This document shows positions 1 through 7,925 of a stretch of DNA of 64,000 nucleotides, one piece after another (positions within the stretch are counted from its first letter, which is position 1; each line of letters opens with the position of its first letter). This DNA is from Oscillospiraceae bacterium (GTDB taxonomy: Bacteria; Bacillota; Clostridia; Oscillospirales; Oscillospiraceae), in NCBI GenBank assembly GCA_902790375.1, contig CADARY010000008.1, forward strand, positions 1 to 64,000, in the 5' to 3' direction. A program made the position numbers and the translations under genes. The notes beneath the pieces are model-generated. The model was not told the origin of the DNA. It worked only from the letters and a program-made list of their open reading frames with translations, and made no database searches.

Positions 1-1563
1 ACCGCAGCGCCGACGCCTGTGCCGACGATGCCGCTTCCCACGCCCGCCCCCATGTCGGAGGCCGACCAGCGCGCGCTCATTGAGCGCTTCCGCGGCCTGT
101 GGGAGCCGGATCTGAGCTATGAGACCTGGTTCAGCGCCATCACGGATCTCGACCACAACGGCCGGCTCGAGGTGCTGACGGCATCCCTGCAGGGCTCCGG
201 CCTCTATACCTGGGTCAACTGCTATGAGGTCAACGACAGCTTCACAAACCTCAATCACTGCCCGGACGATACGCAGGAGGGCCAGGCCTGGCCGGACATC
301 CTCAAGGAAAGCCTCACCTCCTACCGTGACCCCGCCACCGGGCGCTATACCTACGTGTGCGAGGACTTCCTGCGCGACGGCGCGGCCCATTACTGGACCG
401 GCCTTATGAGCTTCTGCCTCAGCGACGGGCACATTGAGGTCCGCCAGATCGCCGCCATGGACGAGGTATACAGCGATCAGAACAATTCCGTCAAACGCTA
501 TTACGACGAGCACAACGCCGAGACCACCGAGTCGGCCTATCTCGGCGCCGAGCAGCGCGTTTTCGCAGGCCAGGAGAAGGGGACCCTCTCTCTTGCCTGG
601 ACGCAGCTCCAGCCCGCGAGCACGCCGGCACCGGCCGTGACGGCCCAGCCCCAGTTCACTTCCCAGCCTGCGTTTACCGCTCAACCCCAGGCAAACGGCC
701 CCGTCACCATCACCAAGAACCCCACGAGCGAGTCGCTGCTTGTCGGCGGCAAGACCTGGTTCATCGCCCACGCGGATAACGCCTCCTCCCTCACCTGGAT
801 CCTCACAAGCCCCCAGGGCCAGACCTATACGCTCCAGCAGGCCATGGCCGCAAACCCCGGCCTCATGCTCGAGGCCCTGCCGGAGGACACCCTGGCGGTG
901 AGCAATGTGCCCGCCTCCGTGGACGGGTGGAGCGTGCAGGCCCGCTTTGACGGCCCCGGCGGCTCCGCCGTCACCGCTCCCGCCACCATCGGCGTGGACG
1001 ACAGCCTCTCGGCCTACGGCGGCGTGATCTCCGCCTACTACCGGGCCTACAGCACCGGCAGCAACACCGCCGAGTACGCCTTCGGCAACAATCTGTCCGA
1101 GTTTATCGCCTCGGCCCGCCATGTGGGCTATGCGATGCAGGATCTGAACGGCGACGGGGTGCAGGAGCTCATGATCGCCGGCATCCTGGACGACAGCTAC
1201 ACCGAGCTTGTGCTCTTCGATCTCTACACCCTTGAAAACGGCCAGCCCGTGCAGCTTGCGACCAGCCGCGCGCGCAGCCGCTACTTCCTGCGCACCGACG
1301 GCTCGATCCTCAACGAGGGCTCGAACGGCGCGGGCAACAGCATCTTTGTTGTCAACCGCCTCACCGGCAGCGCGCTCACGCCCGTCGAGTCCGCCTTCAC
1401 CTGGTATACCGGCGAGCCGACCGACGGCTGCTACCACCAGACCGACGGCTACCACTATGAGCCGCGCAGCTTCGACGAGTATCTCAGAGATCAGCAGTTC
1501 ACACAGCTCATCACCGGCTGGGAGAGCAGCGTCACCTTCCCCCAGCTCACGCAGATCGCATAA
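1..1563 (+). CDS. Secreted multidomain protein with Ig-like domain, 5' end outside the window
   Basis: The reading frame is open from base 1, and the first residues are a Thr/Ala/Pro linker (TAAPTPVPT), so the true start and any signal peptide or lipobox lie upstream. After the linker come an N-terminal domain containing an acidic DLDHNGRLE loop, a second Pro/Thr/Gln-rich linker (about residues 200-230), an Ig-like beta domain (about 235-335) and a C-terminal domain with DLNGDGVQE, which resembles a calcium-binding or FG-GAP/dockerin-type loop. Linker-separated domains suggest an extracellular, cell-attached protein. No enzyme motif is recognised and no function is assigned. A Rho-independent terminator follows directly after the stop codon. 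Confidence 0.7.
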   Translation, partial: TAAPTPVPTMPLPTPAPMSEADQRALIERFRGLWEPDLSYETWFSAITDLDHNGRLEVLTASLQGSGLYTWVNCYEVNDSFTNLNHCPDDTQEGQAWPDILKESLTSYRDPATGRYTYVCEDFLRDGAAHYWTGLMSFCLSDGHIEVRQIAAMDEVYSDQNNSVKRYYDEHNAETTESAYLGAEQRVFAGQEKGTLSLAWTQLQPASTPAPAVTAQPQFTSQPAFTAQPQANGPVTITKNPTSESLLVGGKTWFIAHADNASSLTWILTSPQGQTYTLQQAMAANPGLMLEALPEDTLAVSNVPASVDGWSVQARFDGPGGSAVTAPATIGVDDSLSAYGGVISAYYRAYSTGSNTAEYAFGNNLSEFIASARHVGYAMQDLNGDGVQELMIAGILDDSYTELVLFDLYTLENGQPVQLATSRARSRYFLRTDGSILNEGSNGAGNSIFVVNRLTGSALTPVESAFTWYTGEPTDGCYHQTDGYHYEPRSFDEYLRDQQFTQLITGWESSVTFPQLTQIA

Positions 1564-1570
1564 GGCAACA

Positions 1571-1598
1571 CCGGAGGGCCTGGGCTCTCCGGTTTTTT
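1571..1598 (+). terminator. Rho-independent terminator of the first gene
   Basis: CCGGAG (1571-1576) pairs with CTCCGG (1587-1592), followed by six T (1593-1598). It sits 7 bases after the stop codon of the secreted protein and overlaps the start of the next promoter. Confidence 0.8.
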
Positions 1599-1599
1599 G

Positions 1600-1628
1600 T
1601 TGACAATCGCGCCCATGGCGGGTATCAT
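1600..1628 (+). promoter_or_regulatory. Sigma-A type promoter for the PTS-like permease
   Basis: TTGACA (1600-1605) and TATCAT (1623-1628) are separated by 17 bp and lie 33 bp before the chosen start codon. The -35 box is perfect consensus. Confidence 0.75.
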
Positions 1629-1660
1629 GGACATATCCTTTTTACAGGAGTATGAACGCT

Positions 1661-2734
1661 ATGGATAAAATCCGCGCTTTTCTCAGGAATAAAAACATCA
1701 TATTCTCCGGCAGACGCTACGGGATTGTCGCGCTGAGCGCCATGGCCCAGGGCCTTTTCTGCTCGCTGCTGATCGGCACGATCATCAGGACCCTCGGCAC
1801 GCAGTTCGGCGTGCAGATGCTGACGGATATCGGCACCTATGCCATGGCCGTCTCCGGGCCTGCGATGGCCGTCGCCATCGGCTATGCCCTGCAGGCCCCG
1901 CCGATGGTGCTCTTCTCGATGGCAGCGGTCGGCTGGGCCGCGAATGCCGAGGGCGGCGCGGGCGGCCCCCTTGCGGTTCTGATCATTGCCATCATCGCCG
2001 CCGAGTGCGGCAAAGCCGTCAGCAAGGAGACGAAGATCGACCTGCTCGTCACCCCCGCCGTGACCATCATCGTGGGCGTGGCGCTTGCCAAGCTCATTGC
2101 GCCCCCCATCGGGACCGCGGCCTCGGCCTTCGGCATCATGATCGACCGGGCCACAAAGCTCCAGCCCTTCTGGATGGGCATTGCGGTGTCGGTGCTGGTC
2201 GGCATTGCGCTCACGCTGCCCATCTCCTCGGCGGCGATCTGCTCCGTTCTGCAGCTCACGGGCCTTGCCGGCGGCGCCGCCGTCGCGGGCTGCTGCGCGC
2301 AGATGGTGGGCTTTGCCGTCATGAGCTTCCGGGAAAACCACTGGGGCGGTCTTGTGTCCCAGGGCCTCGGCACCTCCATGCTGCAGATGCCGAACATCAT
2401 CCGCAATCCCCGCATCTGGATCCCGCCAATCGTCTGCTCCGCCATCACGGGGCCGATCGCAACCTGCTTTTTCCATCTGGAGATGAACGGCGCGCCCATC
2501 AACTCCGGCATGGGCACCTGCGGCCTCTGCGGGCAGATCGGCGTCTGGACCGGCTGGGTCTCCCCGAGCGCGGAGGCCGTCGCCAAGGGGGCCCAGGCCA
2601 TCACGCCCACGGCCTTCGACTGGGCAGGGCTGGTGCTCATCAGCTTCGTGCTGCCCGCGGTCATCTGCCCGCTGCTCAACGCCCTCTGCCGCAAGCTCGG
2701 CTGGGTGAAGGACGGGGATCTGACCATCGCATGA
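1661..2734 (+). CDS. PTS_EIIC_2-type sugar permease (PTS sugar transporter subunit IIC)
   Basis: This is a polytopic membrane protein of about 357 residues with 8-10 hydrophobic segments rich in Gly/Ala, matching the PTS_EIIC_2 (PF13303) family from memory. Characteristic stretches include SFRENHWGGL and NSGMGTCGLCG. The family is annotated as a phosphotransferase IIC subunit, but no IIA or IIB gene is nearby, so phosphorylation-coupled transport is not shown and the substrate is unknown. An upstream in-frame ATG at 1652 lies only 1 base after the AGGAG box (1646-1650); the ATG at 1661 has a 10-base spacing and is preferred. The gene has its own promoter and a strong terminator, so it is probably monocistronic. 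Confidence 0.8.
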   Translation: MDKIRAFLRNKNIIFSGRRYGIVALSAMAQGLFCSLLIGTIIRTLGTQFGVQMLTDIGTYAMAVSGPAMAVAIGYALQAPPMVLFSMAAVGWAANAEGGAGGPLAVLIIAIIAAECGKAVSKETKIDLLVTPAVTIIVGVALAKLIAPPIGTAASAFGIMIDRATKLQPFWMGIAVSVLVGIALTLPISSAAICSVLQLTGLAGGAAVAGCCAQMVGFAVMSFRENHWGGLVSQGLGTSMLQMPNIIRNPRIWIPPIVCSAITGPIATCFFHLEMNGAPINSGMGTCGLCGQIGVWTGWVSPSAEAVAKGAQAITPTAFDWAGLVLISFVLPAVICPLLNALCRKLGWVKDGDLTIA

Positions 2735-2752
2735 TGCGGTTTATAGAAAGCT

Positions 2753-2789
2753 GCAGGGGGGCTGTCTCATTCTGAGGCAGCCCCCCTGC
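2753..2789. terminator. Strong hairpin after the permease gene
   Basis: A perfect 12-bp inverted repeat (2753-2764 with 2778-2789) with a 13-nt loop. There is no long T-run, but its place 19 bases after the stop fits a terminator. Confidence 0.65.
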
Positions 2790-2839
2790 TTGATCGTACC
2801 CATCCTGAAAACATATTTACAGAATCCAGCAAAATCCGC

Positions 2840-2868
2840 TTGTCAGAAGATACGGCTTATGGTACAAT
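2840..2868 (+). promoter_or_regulatory. Promoter for the phosphodiester glycosidase operon
   Basis: TTGTCA (2840-2845) and TACAAT (2863-2868) with a 17-bp spacer, about 63 bp before the GTG start at 2932. Confidence 0.7.
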
Positions 2869-2931
2869 AACCTGGTACTATAGGATATTATGTAAATATA
2901 CATACCAAATTCTCATTGCGAAGGTGTAATC

Positions 2932-4047
2932 GTGAAGAAAAACAAGATTGTTGATCCCGAAACCGAACAGGTGCTCAGTCAGCGGGCGTCGCGCCGCCTG
3001 GTCCGGCACCTGAAGGCACGGCGCTTCTGGGACAGGCTGGCCGGCTTCATCATCGTGACGGTGCTTGTCGTGGGCTGCAGTCTCCTGGGACTGGAGTATG
3101 TGATCCTGAAGGGGCCCTCGCCGGCGCTGCGTGATCTTTTCATCAGCACCATGGACGAGACGCGGCGCTTCCGCTTTGTGCCGCAGATTTTCCTGACAGC
3201 CGAGGAGCTGGACGCCCTGCGCACCAAGAAGAAAATGGAGCAGGATATCGCCACCAACAAGGATCTCATCACGGTCGCGGCCAACCAGACCGAGACCATT
3301 GAGGCCAAGCCCATGGAGGACGAAGGCCCGAAGGCGGACGCCTACGGCCTTGTGGATGAGGACGGGGACGGCATCATCTTTACCGAGGTCAAGGGCAACG
3401 GCTATCTCGGGTATATGACGGTCATCCTCGACCCCAAGCGGGTCTTTGTCGGCATGCCGGACGGCTACGGCGGCGTGGGCCTTACGCTCGAGCAGATGGT
3501 GCAGAAGTATGACGCCATCGGCGGCATCAACGCCGGCGGCTTCAAGGACGACGGCGGCGGCGGTCTCGGCGGCATGCCGGAGGGCCTGACCATCATCGAC
3601 GGGGTCTGCTACAACCAGAACGCGGACGTGACGGAGGGCTTCGCCGGCCTCGATAAGGACGGTATCCTGCACGTGGGCTTCTACAGCTATGAGGACTGCC
3701 TGGCCAACAACATCGTGCACGCGGTCTCCTTCGGCCCGATCCTCATTTCCAACGGCGTCCCCACGGACCCCGAATACCTCACCAGCAGCGTCAACCCCCG
3801 CACCGCCATCGCCCAGCGCGCGGACGGCGCGATCATCATGCTCGTCATCGACGGGCGGCAGGTGCACTCCATCGGCGCGACCTATCAGGACATGGTGGAT
3901 CTCCTGCTCAGCTACGGCGCGGTCAACGCCTGCAACATGGACGGCGGCTCCTCCACGGTCATGTACTATGAGGGGCGCTATGTCAACAGCTGCTCGGCCG
4001 AGGGCGGCAATCCGCGCCCGCTGCCCAACGCATTTCTGTACAAATAA
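2932..4047 (+). CDS. Membrane-anchored phosphodiester glycosidase family protein
   Basis: A 371-residue protein with a basic cytoplasmic tail, one membrane segment (about residues 35-60) and a C-terminal domain of the PF09992 family (NAGPA, N-acetylglucosamine-1-phosphodiester alpha-N-acetylglucosaminidase). Family hallmarks are GGINAGGF and the late NMDGGSSTV. Related bacterial proteins act outside the membrane, often on wall-linked sugar-phosphate diesters; the actual substrate here is not known. The GTG start is supported by AAGGTG 5 bases upstream. It is followed 17 bp later by two paralogous anchored proteins, apparently in one operon. A second member of the family, fused to a domain resembling those partners, lies at 59954-61375. 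Confidence 0.85.
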   Translation: MKKNKIVDPETEQVLSQRASRRLVRHLKARRFWDRLAGFIIVTVLVVGCSLLGLEYVILKGPSPALRDLFISTMDETRRFRFVPQIFLTAEELDALRTKKKMEQDIATNKDLITVAANQTETIEAKPMEDEGPKADAYGLVDEDGDGIIFTEVKGNGYLGYMTVILDPKRVFVGMPDGYGGVGLTLEQMVQKYDAIGGINAGGFKDDGGGGLGGMPEGLTIIDGVCYNQNADVTEGFAGLDKDGILHVGFYSYEDCLANNIVHAVSFGPILISNGVPTDPEYLTSSVNPRTAIAQRADGAIIMLVIDGRQVHSIGATYQDMVDLLLSYGAVNACNMDGGSSTVMYYEGRYVNSCSAEGGNPRPLPNAFLYK

Positions 4048-4064
4048 GATAGGAACCAATATCT

Positions 4065-5201
4065 ATGGCAAAAAAGAAAAGGCGCCTTGGGAGAGTGCTG
4101 TATACGCTCTTTCTTGGCTTATGGGCTGTGCTGCTCTGTTACGGCGCCTGGTACGCCCTCGGCAAGGTCTGGGTCTATGCCGGGGAGTATGAAGCCTCGC
4201 GCCCGAACCACACCATGGACGCCTATGTGGCCGCGCTCAGCAGCGACCTCTGGGACGAGGGGATCGCGGATACCGTCAAGGCCATGCCCCATCCCTTCCA
4301 GTCCGATGAAGAGGTGGCGCAGCATGTGCGCGAAATGCTCTCGGGCGGCATCAGCTATGTGCGCCGCGGCGGCGGCGGGGAAGGGCATGCCGTCTATGCC
4401 CTGCGCTGCCAGGGCCGCGAGTTCGGCACCGTGACCCTTACGGAGCAGCAGGATTATGTGAGCCCCATCGACACCGCCGTGTTTCCCTGGCGCTATCTGC
4501 CCTGGAGCATACGGCCCTGGCAGGTGGAGAGCGAGAGCTTTGATTTTACCGGGCTGTACAGCTCGCTCGAGGTGGTCGTCCCCAGAACCTACAGCGTGAG
4601 CCTCAACGGCGTGCCCCTCGGGGCGGATCATGTCGTGGAGATCAACATTCCCTATGACGTGCTCAAGAGCCTGTATGAGCGCTATGACGGGCTGCCGACC
4701 AAGCTGCGCTACCATGCGGACAACATCATCGGCAGCATTGAGCCCGAGATCCGCGACGAGCAGGGCGAGGTCTTTCAGATCGACCGCACGCGGGACGATT
4801 CCCAGTTCATCCGCCCCTGCACCCCGGAGAAGCTGGAGCGGCTTGCCCAGTTCACGGCGGGCTTTGTGGACCGCTATCTGAAGTTCACCTCCGGCGCGGT
4901 GGACCCGACCGCCGGCTATCAGCGCCTCAGTCCGTACCTCCTGAAGGGCTCGGATCTGGACGGGCGCATGCACGACGCCATTGACGGGCTGACCTGGGCG
5001 CATACCTCCTCCGTCACGGTGGACGACGCCCGCCTCAACGGCGCGCTCGACCTGGGGGACAACTTTTATATCCTGGACATCACCGCCGCCGCCACGACCT
5101 TCGCAAACGGCAAGGGCTCGGTGGAAAACGTCAGCAACATGCGCGTGATCGTCCGCGAGAGAAACGACGACATCCGCGCCATTACGCTGGAGCTGTATTG
5201 A
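4065..5201 (+). CDS. Single-pass membrane protein, unknown; paralogue of the next gene
   Basis: A 378-residue protein with a basic N-terminus, one membrane segment (about residues 12-35) and a large predicted outer part. It is related along its length to the next protein: both contain EYE/SRP, AMPHPFQSDEE versus AMPHEAQSDEE, SFDFTGLYSS versus EFDFTNLYNS, and GLTWAHTSS versus GLSWAHTSS. The last ~110 residues look like an NTF2-like alpha+beta domain and resemble the C-terminal part of the glycosidase lipoprotein at 59954. The gene follows the phosphodiester glycosidase by 17 bp. Its function is unknown; a structural partner of the glycosidase is an inference. Confidence 0.8.
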   Translation: MAKKKRRLGRVLYTLFLGLWAVLLCYGAWYALGKVWVYAGEYEASRPNHTMDAYVAALSSDLWDEGIADTVKAMPHPFQSDEEVAQHVREMLSGGISYVRRGGGGEGHAVYALRCQGREFGTVTLTEQQDYVSPIDTAVFPWRYLPWSIRPWQVESESFDFTGLYSSLEVVVPRTYSVSLNGVPLGADHVVEINIPYDVLKSLYERYDGLPTKLRYHADNIIGSIEPEIRDEQGEVFQIDRTRDDSQFIRPCTPEKLERLAQFTAGFVDRYLKFTSGAVDPTAGYQRLSPYLLKGSDLDGRMHDAIDGLTWAHTSSVTVDDARLNGALDLGDNFYILDITAAATTFANGKGSVENVSNMRVIVRERNDDIRAITLELY

Positions 5202-5279
5202 CCGCGCGAACAAGCAAAGCCGCCCCGGAGAGGCCAGGCCCCGATGAGGCAAAAGAGAGAGAATAGAGGGACAGCCGGA

Positions 5280-6440
5280 ATGAGTACACGAAGAAAGCTT
5301 CTTTTCGGAAAATTTATCTATACGCTGCTGCTGCTGGCGTATATGATCGCCATCACCTATATTGGCTATACCTGGCTTGTGCGGGTCAACGACTATGCCG
5401 AGCAGTATGAGCTCTCCAGGCCCTCCAAGGCGGTGGACGCCTACCTTGAAACGCTCAACCGCGACCGCTGGAACGACGGCGTTGCCCGCGCAGTGCAGGC
5501 GATGCCCCATGAGGCGCAGAGCGATGAGGAGATCCGCGCCTTTGTGCAGGATAAGCTCGCGGCCGGCGTCACCGCCGTGCGCAAGAGCGGCGTCTCCGAA
5601 TCCGGCACCCAGACCTACAGCCTGCGCTGCAGCAACCGGGAGATCGGCAGCATGAGCATTGCGGAGGATCAGAACTACCGCGGCAAGGTGAAGCTCGACG
5701 AGATGCCCTGGCCTCTTGTGAGCCGCTTCCTGCCCGGCATTCTCGAGTGGGGCCTCAAGCCCTGGGTCCTGGCGCACGATGAATTTGATTTCACCAATCT
5801 CTACAATTCCGTGGAGGTCACGGTCCCGAGCACCTACAGCGTCCTGATCAACGGCACCCCCCTCGATCAGTCCTACATCGTGGAGGAGGGGATCCACTAC
5901 GACGTGTATGAGGATTACTATTACGATCTGCCGATGCTGCCGACCAAGGTGACCTACCGATACAACAACGCCATCGGCGATGTGCAGATCCAGGTCCTGG
6001 ATGAGGACGGCAATCCCTTCGCCATCGACCCCGACAAGGGCGACGTGCAGTTTATCAAGCCCGTGGATGAGGCGACGCAGCAGCGCCTGATGGATCTCAT
6101 GCGGCCCTTTACCGAGCGCTATCTGCTCTTCCGCTCCGGCGCCACCGACAGCATGACCGCGCTCAACAACCTCAAACCCTACATCATCCCCGGCTCCGAT
6201 ATCGACAAGCGCGCCCAAAACGCGCTGGACGGGCTGAGCTGGGCCCACACCTCCTCCTTCAAGCTGTCGGATTATCGCTTCAACGGCATCCTGCCCCTGG
6301 CCAACAGCTGCTATGTCTGCAGCGTGACCGCCACGACCGACACCTACACCTACGGCAAGGGCGAGGTGACGGATATCCTGGAGCTGAGCGTGATCTGCTA
6401 CGACGACGGCCAGACGACGCTTGCCTTCCAGGTCAACTGA
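5280..6440 (+). CDS. Single-pass membrane protein, unknown; paralogue of the preceding gene
   Basis: A 386-residue protein with the same plan as its upstream neighbour: basic start, one membrane segment, central beta-rich region with DFTNLYNSVEVTVPSTYSV, and an NTF2-like end containing GLSWAHTSS. I chose ATG 5280 (AGAGGG 9 bases upstream, start aligned with the paralogue's) over the in-frame ATG at 5244, which also has a possible GGAGAGG box. It probably arose by tandem duplication and is likely co-transcribed with the glycosidase. The stop codon is immediately followed by the end of a dispersed repeat element. No catalytic motif is recognised. Confidence 0.8.
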   Translation: MSTRRKLLFGKFIYTLLLLAYMIAITYIGYTWLVRVNDYAEQYELSRPSKAVDAYLETLNRDRWNDGVARAVQAMPHEAQSDEEIRAFVQDKLAAGVTAVRKSGVSESGTQTYSLRCSNREIGSMSIAEDQNYRGKVKLDEMPWPLVSRFLPGILEWGLKPWVLAHDEFDFTNLYNSVEVTVPSTYSVLINGTPLDQSYIVEEGIHYDVYEDYYYDLPMLPTKVTYRYNNAIGDVQIQVLDEDGNPFAIDPDKGDVQFIKPVDEATQQRLMDLMRPFTERYLLFRSGATDSMTALNNLKPYIIPGSDIDKRAQNALDGLSWAHTSSFKLSDYRFNGILPLANSCYVCSVTATTDTYTYGKGEVTDILELSVICYDDGQTTLAFQVN

Positions 6441-6568
6441 GGCAACACCGCACAATCCGCCTGCGGCATCTCCTGGAAAATTTGTGCTCTGATTTCGTCA
6501 CTTTTTCTTGAGGTACACAAAGTACATCTGCGAAAAAGTCTGCTCTTGCCGAATTATGCGGTGTTGCC
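6441..6568. repeat. Dispersed element with terminal inverted repeats, copy 1
   Basis: A 128-bp non-coding unit starting GGCAACACCGCACAAT and ending ATGCGGTGTTGCC, i.e. terminal inverted repeats of about 13 bp. Inside is a small GTAC-ACAAA-GTAC hairpin. A second near-identical copy lies at 40760-40871, and an isolated 23-bp end is at 19820-19842. Copy 1 carries about 16 extra bases before its right end. The element abuts the TGA of the preceding gene. A shorter related palindrome (GGCAGCGCCGCACAAT) follows at about 6572-6615. MITE-like mobility is an inference. Confidence 0.75.
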
Positions 6569-6649
6569 CTGAGGCAGCGCCGCACAATACGAGCGGAGCA
6601 TGCTGCGCTATTGCCCTGATTATCAGCAAAAGAAGGGGAAGGTTCATCC

Positions 6650-7768
6650 TTGCATACAGAAAAAACACCCGACTGCCGGGAACAGACGGCCATTGTGCTG
6701 CCGTCGCTGGACCCGGACAGCAAATTTCAAAAGGTAGTCGAAGGCCTGCTTGAGGCAGGCTTTCGGCATATCGTCATCGTGGACGACGGCAGCAAGGCCG
6801 AGCGAAAGCACTTTTTTGACGAGGCCGCTGAAAAGCCCGGCTGCGTTGTTTTGACCCATGAGGTCAACAGGGGCAAGGGCCGCGCCCTCAAAACCGCCTT
6901 TGCCTATGTGCGCGAGCGCCTGCCGGACTTGTCCGGCGTCATCACCATCGACGGCGACGGGCAGCACCTGACCGGGGACATCATCGCCTGCGGGAACAGG
7001 ATGTTGGAAAATCCCGACAGCGTGGTTCTCGGCTGCCGGGACTTCAGCCGCCCCGGCATCCCGCCGCGCTCGGTGGCGGGCAACAAAACGACCTCGCGCT
7101 TTTTCCGCATCCTCTTCGGCATCCGCCTCTCCGACACGCAGACGGGCCTGCGCGCCATCCCGGCGAAGCTTCTCGACACCTTCTGCGACATTGAGGGCGA
7201 GCGCTTTGAGTATGAGACCAACATGCTCCTGTATATGAAGCGCCTCGGCATCCCCTTCCTGGAGCAGCCCATCGAGACGGTCTATGACCCGGACGACTAC
7301 AGCTCCCACTATAACGCGGTGAAGGACTCCTGGCGCATCACAAAGGTGATGCTGCGCTTTCTGATCACGGGCTCCGGCTTTCGCTATCTTGTGAGCTCGA
7401 TCCTGTCCTTCCTTCTGGATAACGGACTCTACCGCGTCCTCTTCTCCGCCCTGCAGGGGAGCGTTGCCGCCCATCTGGTTTCGCCGCTTGCCCAGGCTGC
7501 GGCGCGTGTGGTCTCCTCGCTTTTCAACTTCACGCTCAATGACCGCTGGGTCTTTGAGAACAAGGGCGAGCACGGCAAGGCCCTCGTCAAATACTACTGC
7601 CTCTGCATCCCGCAGACGCTGATCTCCATGCTGTGCCTGACAGCGCTGGTCTCCTCCCTGCGGATCACCGCGCCCTGGCTTGCCACCTTCGTCAAGATCC
7701 TGGTGGAGACGGTTTTGTTTTTCGTCAGCTATTTCATCCAGAAAAAATGGGTGTTCCGGAAAAAGTGA
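6650..7768 (+). CDS. GT2 glycosyltransferase fused to a GtrA-like membrane domain
   Basis: A 372-residue protein. Residues 1-230 are a GT-A fold family 2 glycosyltransferase of the dolichyl-phosphate-mannose-synthase type, with VDDGS, DGDGQH (metal/nucleotide-sugar site) and LSDTQTGLRAIP. Residues about 240-372 are a GtrA-like domain with four hydrophobic segments (RYLVSSILSFLLDNGLYR... KKWVFRKK). Such proteins transfer a sugar to a polyprenyl phosphate and the GtrA part is thought to help flip or retain it; the sugar is unknown. The start is TTG at 6650, preceded by AAGGGGAAGG at a good distance. The gene stands between the repeat element and a separate promoter. Confidence 0.85.
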   Translation: MHTEKTPDCREQTAIVLPSLDPDSKFQKVVEGLLEAGFRHIVIVDDGSKAERKHFFDEAAEKPGCVVLTHEVNRGKGRALKTAFAYVRERLPDLSGVITIDGDGQHLTGDIIACGNRMLENPDSVVLGCRDFSRPGIPPRSVAGNKTTSRFFRILFGIRLSDTQTGLRAIPAKLLDTFCDIEGERFEYETNMLLYMKRLGIPFLEQPIETVYDPDDYSSHYNAVKDSWRITKVMLRFLITGSGFRYLVSSILSFLLDNGLYRVLFSALQGSVAAHLVSPLAQAAARVVSSLFNFTLNDRWVFENKGEHGKALVKYYCLCIPQTLISMLCLTALVSSLRITAPWLATFVKILVETVLFFVSYFIQKKWVFRKK

Positions 7769-7826
7769 GCCTGTCAAACGCCTGCCGCAAATTTGCAGCG
7801 GGCGTTTGCAAATGGCTGCAAAACGC

Positions 7827-7855
7827 TTGAACTGACTCAGGCGCTATGTTATAAT
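7827..7855 (+). promoter_or_regulatory. Promoter for the metallophosphoesterase gene
   Basis: TTGAAC (7827-7832), 17-bp spacer, TATAAT (7850-7855). The -10 box is perfect consensus and the predicted RNA would start near 7862. Confidence 0.75.
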
Positions 7856-7925
7856 ACCAACACTTCGTATTGCGGAGGAATTGTCGCCCCAAGCCCATGT
7901 GTTTTTTGGAGAGAGAGATTATCTG

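Noticed and set aside
4119..6455. Open frame of 778 codons on the minus strand
   Set aside because: It lies opposite two well-supported paralogous genes and has His/Gly/Ala/Asp-rich composition typical of the antisense of GC-rich genes; no ribosome site or domain.
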